Assembly: GCA_963817015.1 (NCBI GenBank)
Contig: CAWFMV010000003.1
Coordinates: forward strand, 248,001-312,000
Direction of reading: 5' to 3'
Length of the DNA: 64,000 nucleotides
Origin: VAZQ01 sp963817015
GTDB lineage: Bacteria; Pseudomonadota; Alphaproteobacteria; Rhizobiales; Xanthobacteraceae
Shown here: one piece after another, positions 9,228-18,520 of the stretch
How positions within the stretch are numbered: the first letter of the stretch is position 1
How the letters are laid out: the number at the start of each line of letters is the position of its first letter
The notes under the pieces: model-generated
Seen by the model: the letters and a program-made list of their open reading frames with translations, nothing else
What the model was told of the DNA's origin: nothing
The model's database searches: none
Translations under genes and position numbers: made by a program

Positions 9228-10862
9228 ATGACCACGCCAGAGCCCGAGCTTGCCAACCAATCGCCGCCCTATGAGGACGTCGACCTGTTCGCGAGCGACC
9301 GGCCCTTGCGGGATGCGGTTACAAGCAATGCGGCCGGCGCCGATCGTCGAGGCGCTTGCAGCCTTCGGGCGCCGCTGGGGCGCGGCCGACGATGTTCGAG
9401 CGGGGCAGGCTTGCGAATGCACATCCGCCGCGGCTCGAAACGCTTCGATGCCCGCGGCTTTCGCCGCGACACCGTCGAGTTCCATCCGGCTTATCACGAC
9501 CTGATGGCCGAGAGCGTCGCCGAAGGGCTTGCACTCCTCGACCTGGAGGGCCGATGCCACGCCGGCGCCGGCACCCGCCCAGGTCACGCGGGCGGCGCGC
9601 TTCTACATGGCGGCGCAGGTCGAGACCGGTCACCTCTGTCCGCTCACGATGACGCGCGCGGCGGTCGCAGCGCTTGCCGCCGAGCCAAAGCTTGCCGCAA
9701 TGGTTGTCCCCAAGATCGTCACGCGCCACTACGACCAGCGTTTCATCCCGTGGTGGGAGAAAGACAGGCGTCACGCTCGGCATGGGCATGACCGAGCGGC
9801 AGGGCGGCACCGACGTGCGCACCAACACGACCACTGCGGTGCCGGCGGGCGAGGGCTACCTGCATCACCGGCCACAAATGGTTCATGTCGGCGCCGATGT
9901 GCGACTTCTTCCTGGTGCTGGCGCAGGCGCACGGCGGGCTCACCTGCTTCCTGATGCCGCGCTTCCGGCCCGACGGCTCGGTGAACGCGCTCGACGTCCA
10001 GCGCCTCAAGGACAAGCTCGGCAACCGCTCGAATGCGTCGTCGGAAGTCGAATTCGCGGACGCCTTCGCCTGGCGTGTCGGCGACGAGGGCAGGGGCGTG
10101 CGCACCATCATCCAGATGGTGCAGCTCACGCGGCTCGATTGCGCGATCGCGTCGGCCGGGCTGATGCGCATGGCGCTGGCGCAGGCGCTGCATCACGCGC
10201 GCCATCGCATCGTGTTCCAGAAGCGGCTCGTCGACCAGCCGATGATGGCCGGCGTGCTCGCCGACATGGCGCTCGAAGCGGAAGCGGCGATCGCGCTGGT
10301 CATGCGGCTCTGCCGCTCGTTCGATCTTGCGGCAAGCGATCCGCGCGAGGCGGCGCGGGCGCGCCTGCTCACGCCCGCGGTCAAGTTCTGGGTCTGCAAG
10401 CGCGCGCCGGCCTTCGTGTACGAGGCGATGGAGTGCCTCGGCGGCAATGGCTATGTCGAGGAGAGCCTGCTGCCGCGGCTCTACCGCGAGGCGCCCGTCA
10501 ACGCGATCTGGGAAGGCTCCGGCAACGTCATGGCGCTCGATGTGTTGCGCGCGGCGACACCGGAGGTGGTGCAGACGGTGCTCGATGCGCTTGCAGTCGA
10601 TGGGGAGGGGCTGCCAGGCGCGTGCGAGACGCGGGTGCAGATTATGGAAGCGCTTGCGGCCGGCGAAGCGCAGGCGCGTCTGGCGGTCGAGCGGCTTGCT
10701 CTCCTCGCGGCGGCTGCAGCGTTGCGTGTGAACACTCCCGCCGCGGTCGCCGAGCTGTTCGCGCGTACGCGGCTAGTTGCTCCATGTGGCGTGATGCTGG
10801 GTACGAGCGATATCACCCCCGCAGAGATTGATGCTCTCTTGGTGCGGGCGCTGCCGGCGTGA
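9228..10862 (+). CDS. AidB-like acyl-CoA dehydrogenase (six frameshifts in first third)
   Basis: Flavoprotein of the adaptive-response AidB branch of acyl-CoA dehydrogenases, about 542 aa when repaired. Recognisable blocks are DLFASDRPLRDAV at the start, FERGRLANAHPPRLE, RDTVEFHPAYHDLM, GMTERQGGTDVRTNTT (FAD region), GHKWFMSAPMCDFFLVLAQA, RLKDKLGNRSNASSEVEF and ECLGGNGYVEESLLPRLYRE near the C-terminal core. In E. coli AidB protects DNA from alkylation and binds DNA; whether this homologue does so is inference. Breaks lie near 9318, 9388, 9437, 9545, 9765 and 9866, each repaired by removing one base; from 9885 onward the frame is clean. Start ATG 9228. Confidence 0.87.
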
Positions 10863-10897
10863 CGACCGGGAGTCCTTTTCGTTTGAGTTGACCCAGA

Positions 10898-10996
10898 CTC
10901 CGTTCGTTCCCGCGCAAGCGGGAACCCAGGGCCACTCACTGGGAGTCTTCGATCTGTCGCTCTGGGTCCCCGCTTGCGCGGGGACGAACGGCGGAG
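10898..10996. repeat. Interspersed palindromic element (family B, copy 1)
   Basis: A 99-bp palindrome just past the convergent ends of the acyl-CoA dehydrogenase gene and ruvX. The left arm CTCCGTTCGTTCCCGCGCAA pairs with a right arm ending GCGGGGACGAACGGCGGAG. A second, diverged copy is at 12317. This GCAAGCGGG/CCCGCTTGC type is common in alphaproteobacterial intergenic regions. Confidence 0.75.
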
Positions 10997-11000
10997 AGGT

Positions 11001-11477
11001 CTAGCCCGCAAGACGGACAAGCCGATCAAGCGCGCCCTGCAGGATGAAGGCGGCGGCGTGCTGGTCGATCACCTCGGCGCGCTTCTTGCGGCTCACGTCG
11101 GCCTCGATCAGGTCGCGCTCGACCGCGACGGTCGAGAGCCGCTCGTCCCACAGCCCGATCGGCAGCTCGGTCAAGCGCGCAAGATTGCGCGCAAAGGCGC
11201 GGGTCGACTGCGCGCGCGGGCCCTCGCTGCCGTCCATGTTGATGGGCAGGCCGAGCACGAAGCCGGCCGCCTTGCGCTCGGCCGCGAGCGCGAGAAGTCG
11301 CGCGGCGTCGGCCGTGAAGGTCTTGCGCGCGATGGTCTCGACGCCGGTGGCGAGCCGGCGATCAGGATCGCTCGCAGCGACCCCGATGGTCTTGGTGCCG
11401 AGGTCGAGACCGATCAGCGCGCCGCGCGCAGGCAACAGCGGCGCAATCTCGACGAGCGGCAGAACCGGGGCAGCCAT
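11001..11477 (-). CDS. ruvX: Putative pre-16S rRNA nuclease / Holliday junction resolvase RuvX (YqgF)
   Basis: RNase H-fold nuclease of 158 aa. Motifs in order: GLDLGTKTIGVA with the first catalytic Asp, ATGVETIARKTF, GLPINMDGSEGPRAQ, DERLST, and the terminal DQHAAAFILQGALD, all in the family positions. In E. coli the protein processes the 5' end of pre-16S rRNA and was named for a resolvase-like fold. It stands alone here, convergent with the acyl-CoA dehydrogenase and divergent from the MBL hydrolase 112 bases away. Confidence 0.93.
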   Translation of the reverse strand: MAAPVLPLVEIAPLLPARGALIGLDLGTKTIGVAASDPDRRLATGVETIARKTFTADAARLLALAAERKAAGFVLGLPINMDGSEGPRAQSTRAFARNLARLTELPIGLWDERLSTVAVERDLIEADVSRKKRAEVIDQHAAAFILQGALDRLVRLAG

Positions 11478-11589
11478 GGGCTTGGCCTAGCACGAGCCAG
11501 CAGCAACGATGCAAAGCGCGCGGTTGAACTATGCGATGCGAAGTCTATCTGTCAGACCTGATCCATTCTTGAGCAACGGAACATGCCTC

Positions 11590-12290
11590 ATGCAGATCAC
11601 CTGGTTCGGCCATTCCGCCTTTCGTCTCGACTTCGCCGGCAACGCAGTGCTGATCGATCCGTTCTTCACCGGTAATCCGGCCTTCGTGTCCGACAAGGCG
11701 GCCGCCATCAAGGGCGTCTCGCAGATCGTGCTCACGCATGGCCATGGCGATCATGTCGGCGACACTCTCGACATCGCCAAGACAGAACGGCGCCACCGTG
11801 ACCACGAACTACGATCTCGGCATGTGGCTCGTCTCCAAGGGGCTTGAGAAGCTCAACCCGATGAACACCGGCGGCACCACCGACCTCGGCGGCTTCACGG
11901 TGACGCTGGTGCGGGCCGACCATTCCTCCGGCGACATCGTCAACGGCACGCCGATCTATCTCGGCAATCCATGCGGGGTGATCATCAAGGCGAAGGGCGA
12001 GCCGACCGTCTACCACATGGGCGACACCGACATCTTCTCCGACATGGCGCTGATCGCCGAAATCCACCAGCCGAAGATCGCCATGGTGCCGATCGGCGAC
12101 CGCTTCACCATGAGCCCGTCGATCGCCGCGCTCGCGGTCAAGCGCTTCTTCAAGCTCGATGCCGTCGATGCCCTGCCACTACGGCTCGTTCCCGATCATC
12201 GAGGCGACGCCTGACAAGTTCGTAGCCGAGATGAAAGGCCATGCCACCAAGGTGATCGTGCCCGAGAAGGGCAAGCCGTTCACGGTGTAA
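11590..12290 (+). CDS. UPF0173 metal-dependent hydrolase, MBL fold (two frameshifts)
   Basis: About 232 aa of the YtkL/UPF0173 branch of metallo-beta-lactamase-fold hydrolases, with no agreed substrate. It has the N-terminal TWFGHSAFRL, the metal motif THGHGDHVGD, the middle ADHSSGD, HMGDTDIFSDM with a metal-ligand Asp, and the C-terminal CHYGSFPIIEATPDKF. Breaks near 11783 and 12176 are each repaired by deleting one base; length (701) fits two +1 errors. The ATG at 11590 starts exactly at the family N-terminus. Confidence 0.88.
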
Positions 12291-12316
12291 GTGATATAAG
12301 ATGATCCCATCCCCCG

Positions 12317-12391
12317 CTCATTCCCACGCAAGCGGGAATCCAGCAATCGCAAAAAGAATTGCTGGGTCCTCGCTTTCGCGGGGAGAACGGA
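12317..12391. repeat. Interspersed palindromic element (family B, copy 2)
   Basis: A diverged, shorter copy of the element at 10898. The left arm CTCATTCCCACGCAAGCGGG and the right arm CGCTTTCGCGGGGAGAACGG flank an AT-richer loop (AATCGCAAAAAGAATT). It sits between two rightward genes. Confidence 0.7.
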
Positions 12392-12429
12392 GAGGACGTA
12401 GCTCAAATTGATCAACACCTGGGTCAGCC

Positions 12430-13137
12430 ATGTCCGACAAGCCCAAAGCTCTGCTGTTCGATGTCTTCGGCACCCTGGTCGATTGGCGCACCAGCATCGC
12501 GCGCGAGTCCGAGCAGGTCCTCAAGCCGCTCGGCGTCGCGGTCGACTGGCTCGCCTTTGCGGATGCCTGGCGCGGCGAGTACCAGGGCGCGATGGATCAG
12601 GTGCGCGACGGGCACATTCCGTTCTGCAAGCTCGACCTGCTGCACCGGCGCAATCTCGATCTCATCATGCCGCGTTTCAACATTTCGGGCGTTGCAGAGA
12701 ACGCGCTGCAATATCTCAATCTGGCCTGGCATCGGCTCGACGCCTGGCCTGACGTGCCGCCCGGCATGTCACGGCTGCGACGGCGCCATCTGCTGGCGCC
12801 CTGCTCGAACGGCAACATCTCGCTGATGGTCGACGTCGCGCGCCGCAATGGCATTCACTGGGATGCGATCCTCGGCTCCGAGATCGCCGGAGACTACAAG
12901 CCGAAGCCGCGCGTCTATCTGGCGTCATGCGCGGCCTTCGATCTTGCGCCCGGCGAATGCATGATGGTCGCGGCCCACAGCAAGGATCTCCAGCATGCGG
13001 CGGCCTGCGGATTGCGCACCGCTCATATCGCGCGGCCGAACGAGCATGGACCCGGGAAGGGCGAGCCCGTGCCGAAGGTCCCGGTGGACTATGCGGCCAG
13101 GAGTCTTGAACATCTCGCGGAGCAGCTTGACGTGTGA
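12430..13137 (+). CDS. Haloacid dehalogenase, type II
   Basis: 235-aa HAD-superfamily hydrolase of the (S)-2-haloacid dehalogenase class, which replaces halogen by hydroxyl on 2-haloalkanoic acids. Motif I is LLFDVFGTLVDW with nucleophile Asp11, motif II is SNGN, and motif III is the Lys of DYKPKPRVYL; the closing VAAHSKDLQHAAACGLRTAH is the usual motif IV region of this class. Rightward, alone, just after the second family-B repeat; convergent with the Bug-protein gene. Halogenated substrate use is a family inference; related proteins also act on other organic acids. Confidence 0.88.
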   Translation: MSDKPKALLFDVFGTLVDWRTSIARESEQVLKPLGVAVDWLAFADAWRGEYQGAMDQVRDGHIPFCKLDLLHRRNLDLIMPRFNISGVAENALQYLNLAWHRLDAWPDVPPGMSRLRRRHLLAPCSNGNISLMVDVARRNGIHWDAILGSEIAGDYKPKPRVYLASCAAFDLAPGECMMVAAHSKDLQHAAACGLRTAHIARPNEHGPGKGEPVPKVPVDYAARSLEHLAEQLDV

Positions 13138-13144
13138 CGCGGGA

Positions 13145-14137
13145 TCAGTTCCCCGCCTGCATGCCGGCTTCCTTGGTCACCTTGGCCCACTTGGTGATTT
13201 CGCTCTTGAACCGCTCCGTGAACTCCTCCGGCATGGTGCCGACCGGATCTGAGCCTTCGTGCTCGATGCGCTCACGAATGTCGGGCGACTTCAGCATGCG
13301 CACGACCTCGCCTCCGATCTTGTTGACGACCTCCTTCGGTGTGCCGGCGGGCGCAAACATGCCTTGCCAGGCGCTGATCTCGTAGCCGGGATAGCCAAGC
13401 TCCGCGATCGTCGGCACGTCGGGCAGATAGGGCAGGCGCTTGGCCGTGGTGACGGCAATCGGGCGCAACGACCCTGCCTTCACGTGCTGGAGTACGGCCG
13501 GCACCTGCGAGAAATAGACCTTCACGTGCCCGCCCAGGAAAGCGTTCATCGCCTCGGCATTTCCCTTGAAAGGAACATGGACCATGTCGATGCCGGCCAT
13601 CAGCTTGAACATCTCGGTTGCCAGATGCGGCGATGTGCCGGCGCCGGATGTCGCATAGTCCAACTTGCCGGGATTGGCCTTGATCAGCGCAACGAACTCT
13701 TTGAGGTTCGTCGCCGGCACCGACGGATGCACCACCAGCATCAGCGGGATCGATGTGAGCTCGCTCACGGGCGCGAAATCCTTGACGGGATCGAACGGCA
13801 GCTTCTGCATCCCCGCATTGATCGCGAACGCGATGGTGGTGACGAGAAGTGTATGACCGTCGGGCGGCGACTTGGCAACGGCGCCCGTACCGATCATGCT
13901 GCCGCCGCCGGGGCGGTTATTGACGATCGCAGTAGCCGACCAAGTATCGGCAAAGTGCTGCGCGATCATCCGCGCGACGATGTCGGTCGTGCCGCCGGCG
14001 ACGAACGGAACCACCAGCTCGATCTGCTTGCTCGGATAGGTCTGGGCTGTGACTGGCGTCGAGATGGTGCCCGCAAGAACGAGTGCGGCGACAAGCATCG
14101 ATACGTCGCGTATGGTGTTGCGCCTGATCTTGCGCAT
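13145..14137 (-). CDS. Tripartite tricarboxylate transporter substrate-binding protein (Bug family)
   Basis: Periplasmic solute receptor of about 330 aa. It has a signal peptide ending near PVTAQT, then the Bug hallmarks YPSKQIELVVPFVAGGTTD, NRPGGGSMIGT (pyrrolidone-like ligand loop), KLDYATSGAGTSPHLATEMF and RPIAVTTAKRLPYLPDVPTI. The ATG at 14137 has a GGAGG site 7 bases ahead and is preferred over an upstream start at 14164. No TctA/TctB membrane genes are nearby. It is divergent from the FAH hydrolase 95 bases away, suggesting joint use for one organic acid. Confidence 0.92.
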   Translation of the reverse strand: MRKIRRNTIRDVSMLVAALVLAGTISTPVTAQTYPSKQIELVVPFVAGGTTDIVARMIAQHFADTWSATAIVNNRPGGGSMIGTGAVAKSPPDGHTLLVTTIAFAINAGMQKLPFDPVKDFAPVSELTSIPLMLVVHPSVPATNLKEFVALIKANPGKLDYATSGAGTSPHLATEMFKLMAGIDMVHVPFKGNAEAMNAFLGGHVKVYFSQVPAVLQHVKAGSLRPIAVTTAKRLPYLPDVPTIAELGYPGYEISAWQGMFAPAGTPKEVVNKIGGEVVRMLKSPDIRERIEHEGSDPVGTMPEEFTERFKSEITKWAKVTKEAGMQAGN

Positions 14138-14232
14138 GGATCGTCCTCCCGAGTGCCGCGCCAATCGCGTTGACGCGTGCTTGCAAACTCTATAGCAGAC
14201 CCGATGTCTTTTTGCCTCCCAGGAATTGCGTC

Positions 14233-15144
14233 ATGAAGCTTGTCTCCTACCGGCATAACGGGTCCGTGCGTATTGGCGCTGTGGTGGGTGATCAGGTCGT
14301 CCACCTCAATGGGCTTCTGCCCGCTGCTGAAGCGATCCCCGACGATATGGTCGAGTTTCTCGAGCACGGCGACGGCGCCATGGATGCCGCGCGGCGGGCC
14401 GTCGCGCGCTATGAGGCAGAGCGGCCGGCATCAGCGGCAACGCCGCTTGCCTCATGCGACCTGTTGTCGCCGGTGCCGCGGCCGGGCAAGATTTTGATGG
14501 GTGGCCGCAACTATCTGCGCCATCTCGACGAGCTGCGGAAGGAGGGGGCATCGCGCGGCGAAAAGATTATCACTCCGCCGATGCCGCACATCTTTGCCAA
14601 GTACCACAATTCGGTGACCGGTCATGGCAAGCCGATTATCTATCCCAGGATCGTCACGCAGCTCGATCTCGAGGGTGAGCTGACCGCCGTGATCGGCAAG
14701 ACCGCATACTATGTCGAGGAGAAGGACGCGCTCGACTATGTGGCCGGCTACACCATCATGAACGACGTGTCAGCGCGCTGCCTGCAGGCGCAAGGCTTGC
14801 TGACGATAGCGAAAGGGTTTGAAACCTTCTGTCCGATCGGGCCCTGGATGGTGACCAAGGACGAGATCCCCGATCCGCAGAACCTCACGGTACGCACCTA
14901 TATCAACGACCTCGAAGTCTGCACGGCGCACACTTCTGAGATGTTGTTCACCATCCGGCAGTTCATCGCGGCGCTGTCGCGGGTGTTTCCGCTCGAGCCC
15001 GGCGATGTGCTCGCCACCGGATCACCGCCCGGACCGGGCATGTATCACGACCCGCCAATCCTGGCGAAAGTCGGCGACGTGATGCGCATCGAGGTCGAGA
15101 AGATCGGCACGCTGGCCAATCCGGTGGTTGCGGCGGCGCGTTGA
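14233..15144 (+). CDS. Fumarylacetoacetate hydrolase family protein
   Basis: 303-aa FAH-fold enzyme; relatives cleave acylpyruvates, hydrate 2-oxopent-4-enoates or decarboxylate oxaloacetate, acting in aromatic and sugar-acid breakdown. The metal-binding glutamates lie in TQLDLEGELTAVIGKT, with YTIMNDVSAR and the terminal ATGSPPGPGMYHDPP loop also typical. The ATG at 14233 has an AGGAATT site upstream. The short N-terminal domain (about residues 1-75) is the usual FAA_hydro N-terminal extension. The divergent Bug protein suggests the substrate is taken up from outside. Confidence 0.9.
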   Translation: MKLVSYRHNGSVRIGAVVGDQVVHLNGLLPAAEAIPDDMVEFLEHGDGAMDAARRAVARYEAERPASAATPLASCDLLSPVPRPGKILMGGRNYLRHLDELRKEGASRGEKIITPPMPHIFAKYHNSVTGHGKPIIYPRIVTQLDLEGELTAVIGKTAYYVEEKDALDYVAGYTIMNDVSARCLQAQGLLTIAKGFETFCPIGPWMVTKDEIPDPQNLTVRTYINDLEVCTAHTSEMLFTIRQFIAALSRVFPLEPGDVLATGSPPGPGMYHDPPILAKVGDVMRIEVEKIGTLANPVVAAAR

Positions 15145-15508
15145 TCTGCCCGTTGTCAGCTGGATGATGTGGCGCACTGGCGGGTGCCGCAGAGTTGATT
15201 GCTGAGCGCCGCGCATGAATGGTGCAGGCCACACTTGTGCTGCGCTGGCGCGGGAACGTGGATAAACCGAAGCAAAGAATCACGATACCAATTGTCCAGT
15301 TCGTGCAGGGAGGACTTTGGTATTGGGATGGAATTGCAGTATGCCGCATCGGCGTAAGCGCTTGCTGGACAACGGAATTTGCGGACGCTGGCAGCCTTTG
15401 CGACAATGACTTAGCAAATACACAAGACTGATTTACCGAGGATGGTCACGACAATAAGACGTGAGCGATCGAGGCCGGAGAACGAGCAATCGAGGCCGGA
15501 GAAGAAGC
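15145..15508. other. Intergenic region
   Basis: About 360 bases with no convincing gene; a 70-codon open frame at 15219-15431 has no family features. Its right end contains a 21-bp tandem duplication (15468-15509) next to the start of the ABC-type binding protein. Confidence 0.4.
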
Positions 15509-15509
15509 G
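15468..15509. repeat. 21-bp tandem duplication upstream of an ABC-type binding protein
   Basis: Two adjacent 21-base units, both beginning ATCGAGGCCGGAGAA; three of the last six bases differ. The second unit supplies the GGAGAAG ribosome-binding site of the gene starting at 15509, so the first unit is a spare copy of that site. Confidence 0.75.
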
Positions 15510-16502
15510 TGAGACGTCGCGAGTTCATGACCCTCTTTGGTGGCGCGGTGGCCGGCTGGCCAATCGTGGCTCGTGCGCAGCAACCTCGCACGCCCGTGAT
15601 TGGCTTCCTCAGCTTCGGTTCACCCGATCCGAACTCAGGGTTCGGGGCCGCGTTCCGGGCGGGCCTTGCTAAAGCCGGTTACGTGCCTGGCCAGAACGTG
15701 GTGATCGAATTCTCGCTGGGCGAACAATCAGGCTTGGCGCCTGCCGGAGCTAGCTGCCGACCTAGTCGACCGCCATGTGGATGTGATCGTCGCAACCGGT
15801 GCACCCTACGCTGCGCTTGCGGCGAAGGCTGCCACCTCGACCATTCCAATCGTCTTTGGGATTGCGGACGATCCGGTGCAATACGGACTCGTTGCCAGCC
15901 TCAATCGGCCAGGAGGCACCGTCACGGGAATGACTTTTCTCGGCGGAGTGCTTGCGGCAAAGCGGCTCAATCTCTTGCTCGAACTGATCCCACAGGCAGT
16001 TACGATTGGTTATCTTTCCGGTCCTGCAATCTCTCCGATCTTCGAAGACCGGAAGAGCGAGATGCTTGCCGCGGGGCGGGCGCTGGGGCGGAAGATCGCG
16101 GTATTGGAAGTCCGCTATTTCGACTTCGAGGCTGCCTTCGCGGCCCTTGTCGAAGAGCGCGCCGATGCGCTTATCGTCGGTAGCTTCACTTTGTTCCGTA
16201 GCCCGCAGAATTGCAGCAAAATATTGGAGTTGGCAGCGCGCCACAGGATCGCGGCGATGTATCCGGCTCGTCAGTTTACAGATCGTGGTGGTCTGATGAG
16301 CTACGATTCCGACACCCTAGGCGTCGCCCGTCGGCTGGGGAGCCACTATGTCGGACGGATACTCAATGGTGCAAGGCCCGCGGAACTGCCTGTTCAAGGA
16401 CCGGACAAATTTGACTTGATCATCAATCTTAAAGCCGCGAGCGCCCTGGATCTCGTCATTCCGCGCACATTGTTGGCCGGGGCCACCGAGTTGATCAACT
16501 GA
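15509..16502 (+). CDS. ABC transporter substrate-binding protein (TrpX/PF04392 type), one frameshift
   Basis: Periplasmic binding protein of about 330 aa from the class widespread and orphan in Bradyrhizobium. The N-terminus RRREFMTLFGGAVAGWPI is the usual twin-arginine-like signal ending in ARAQQ. Typical blocks follow: PVIGFLSFGSPD, then after the break LPELAADLVDRHVDVIVATG, IPIVFGIADDPVQYGLVASL, NRPGGTVTG and the final LGLVIP-like DLVIPRTLL. One extra base near 15722 splits it. The GTG at 15509 was chosen for its GGAGAAG site and because the signal begins there. No permease or ATPase gene is adjacent. Confidence 0.87.
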
Positions 16503-16917
16503 GGCTGTGCACTTCACGGCGCCAAACGAGTGACGACGTAAGCTAAGTCTGGGTCGCCGCGCTGATCCGCTATCCCTAGAAGTGGACTTATTGCGCTCAC
16601 TTCGAGTTCTTAGCTCAGAACCCACGGCGCGCCTTGAAGCATTGCGCCGATCGCTCAGGAGCGGTCCCGCCATTTCGCGGGGTTGACACCCAACAGCAAA
16701 AAGTTGGCGCGCTAAAACAAGACCTGGCCGGTTGTCGTTGTTATCTTCGCGGTCAGCAGATGTCGTACTCGCCCTGACATCTTCCGTTGCATCCCCGCGC
16801 TACCGACCTTCGTCCCGCTGTCGGAGGACGTAGCGCGCGGGCGACGGCGAGCGCGCTGAACGGTCTCCTACCTGCGCGCTCGCCAGGGCGCCTTCGCACA
16901 ACCATCAGAGCGAGGCG
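16503..16917. other. Intergenic region between convergent genes
   Basis: About 415 bases; short open frames on both strands lack ribosome sites and family features. Nothing further recognised. Confidence 0.4.
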
Positions 16918-17409
16918 TCATGTTTCTTCTGCCCTCGGCCCTCGCTTCAGGAAACTGGGAATTTCGATACTAGGAACCCTAGCCGCCGGGGCTCCTGAGC
17001 GATTCTTACGACGGACGAACTGTCTCGCCTCGACGAGTGCCATCGGCGTTCTGCTCATCGCTTTTGGTGGGAACTGTTTTGCTCGTTGCTCGGCCGTTTG
17101 AGCGAGGCATTCACAGGCATCTGCAACCCGGCGTAGCACGAGCTCGGTTGCGCATTCATCCATTTGCTTAACGTGAGCGACCAACCGATCCCGAGGGGAG
17201 GACTGTCGCGCCTCGACGGGCAGGGACGTCTTGCTCACCGGGTCTGGTGGAAACCGTTTTGCCTGTTTCTCGGCCTTTCGAGCGAGGCCTTCGTAGGCAT
17301 CTGCGAGCCGACGCAGCACATTCTTGGTTACGCATTCATTCATCTGCTCGGCCCGAGCGAGCATCTCTTTTGCGCGGCCGTGCCAATGCACCGAATCGTC
17401 GTAAGACAT
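16918..17409 (-). CDS. Hypothetical protein with an internal ~50-residue duplication
   Basis: 163 aa from the ATG at 17409, unrecognised. Two copies of a helical block are visible, at about residues 21-70 and 81-131. Each starts EQMNEC or KQMDEC, continues with VLRRLADAYEGLA or VLRRVADACECLA, then an AEKQAKRFPP-like segment and VEARQ. The short Lys/Arg-rich tail has no signal peptide. The repeats also match at DNA level (roughly 70% by eye), so the duplication is moderately recent. It looks like a soluble helical protein of Bradyrhizobium-type genomes with no known role. An upstream extension to 17589 exists but contains no helical pattern. Confidence 0.6.
   Translation of the reverse strand: MSYDDSVHWHGRAKEMLARAEQMNECVTKNVLRRLADAYEGLARKAEKQAKRFPPDPVSKTSLPVEARQSSPRDRLVAHVKQMDECATELVLRRVADACECLAQTAEQRAKQFPPKAMSRTPMALVEARQFVRRKNRSGAPAARVPSIEIPSFLKRGPRAEET
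17017..17349. repeat. Direct repeat, two ~150-bp copies inside the gene
   Basis: Copy 1 is 17200-17349 and copy 2 is 17017-17169, separated by 30 bases. They encode the two helical blocks of the hypothetical protein described at 16918-17409. Confidence 0.7.
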
Positions 17410-17832
17410 AATTGATGAAAGCAGAACAATTTGATCAGACGTGGTGTGCTGATGTGTGTGGATATCTTTTTTTGCGTCAAAGAGATCAATATCTAGGAGG
17501 GAGGGCGCTACTGCGTGGGCGCATTGGCCGGGGTACGTTGATCGGGTTAGCCGGCCTCGGATGTCGAGCAATGACGGCTCCTGGCCCAAATGTGAAGTGC
17601 CGACATGAGCCCCATCGGTAAGAGAGCTTGGGATTTTGGGATTAGACCAAATGGCGAAATCTTCGCTAGCAATGGAGCCCGCGGTACGGTAAACAGCGGC
17701 TCCCCATCCTCTATTGGCGCTTCGTCCTCAAGAGGCTGATTGCCAACCTCGGCCGCCTGCCCGCGTGCCGTCCCACTTGCACCCATCGGCATCTAGGCAC
17801 TGCCGAGCCACACCAGGAGCAACACGGTATCC
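17410..17832. other. Intergenic region
   Basis: About 420 bases. A leftward 81-codon frame at 17547-17792 lacks family features. AT content is higher around 17420-17490, which would suit promoters of the flanking divergent genes. Confidence 0.35.
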
Positions 17833-18229
17833 ATGAGCAACTACGATCAAACCCTGCAGGATCGCTTGAGCCTCGCAGCGCAGGCCAAGAAGAACATGCT
17901 CGAAAATTTCAAGAAGTCACTGAGTTCTTGATGATCCGGCCAAAATTGAGCGCCAGCGGCAGCGCGAAGCCATCGTGGCGGCCCGGGCCGAACGCGAGGC
18001 GCAGCGCGAAGCGGCAAGGCAACAGCGCGAAGCCGAGCTTGCCAGGCAAGCTCTGATCGAGGCGGAAGCGGCGGCTGTAGCCAAGTCCGCAATGGAACAA
18101 CAGGCTGCGCGCGACGCGGTCGAGCAGGCAGAGCGCGAGGTCGCGCTCCTGGCTGAGCAGAAGGCGGCCCGCGACGCCCGTTATGCCGCGCGAAAGGCTG
18201 CGAAAAAGGAACGGCGGAGAGGCTATTAG
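17833..18229 (+). CDS. DUF6481 family helical protein (one frameshift)
   Basis: About 131 aa when repaired. The ATG at 17833 starts MSNYDQTLQDRLSLAAQA and runs into a stop at 17929. Removing one T near 17928 joins KKSLSS to DDPAKIERQRQREAIVAAR and a long Ala/Arg/Glu-rich helix ending KKERRRGY. This order (short N-terminal helix, a DPxDPA-type turn, then a long charged helix) matches DUF6481 proteins of Bradyrhizobium. Function unknown; the charged single helix suggests nucleic-acid or protein binding. Confidence 0.68.
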
Positions 18230-18386
18230 GTCGACCCGCGTCGCCGGCTGAGCGATCCAGCATGGCAAACCCACCACACTGTCACGGTACTTTCTGGGTT
18301 TGCCACGCAACTCTTTGCAGGTCAGACTGGCCGCTTCGCCTCAACGTGGCGGGCGAAGTTGTTGAGAATGGCTAGCCAGCCGGCGC

Positions 18387-18416
18387 GTTGTTGCTCGATG
18401 GGTTGTTGCTCGATGG
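18387..18416. repeat. 15-bp perfect tandem duplication
   Basis: GTTGTTGCTCGATGG occurs twice without a gap, at 18387-18401 and 18402-18416. It lies in the 290-base gap after the DUF6481 gene. A leftward 73-codon frame (18322-18543) spans it, but I do not trust that frame as a gene. Confidence 0.85.
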
Positions 18417-18520
18417 AATGAGCTGGCTCCCTATAGTACCACAACATCGCAAGACCGACGTTCATGACAAACCGATATCGGCTTGCTTCCGTTCGCGGAG
18501 ACTCCAGATGTCCGTGGCAT

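Noticed and set aside
17547..17792. 81-codon leftward frame
   Set aside because: No ribosome site, no motif, composition not convincing.
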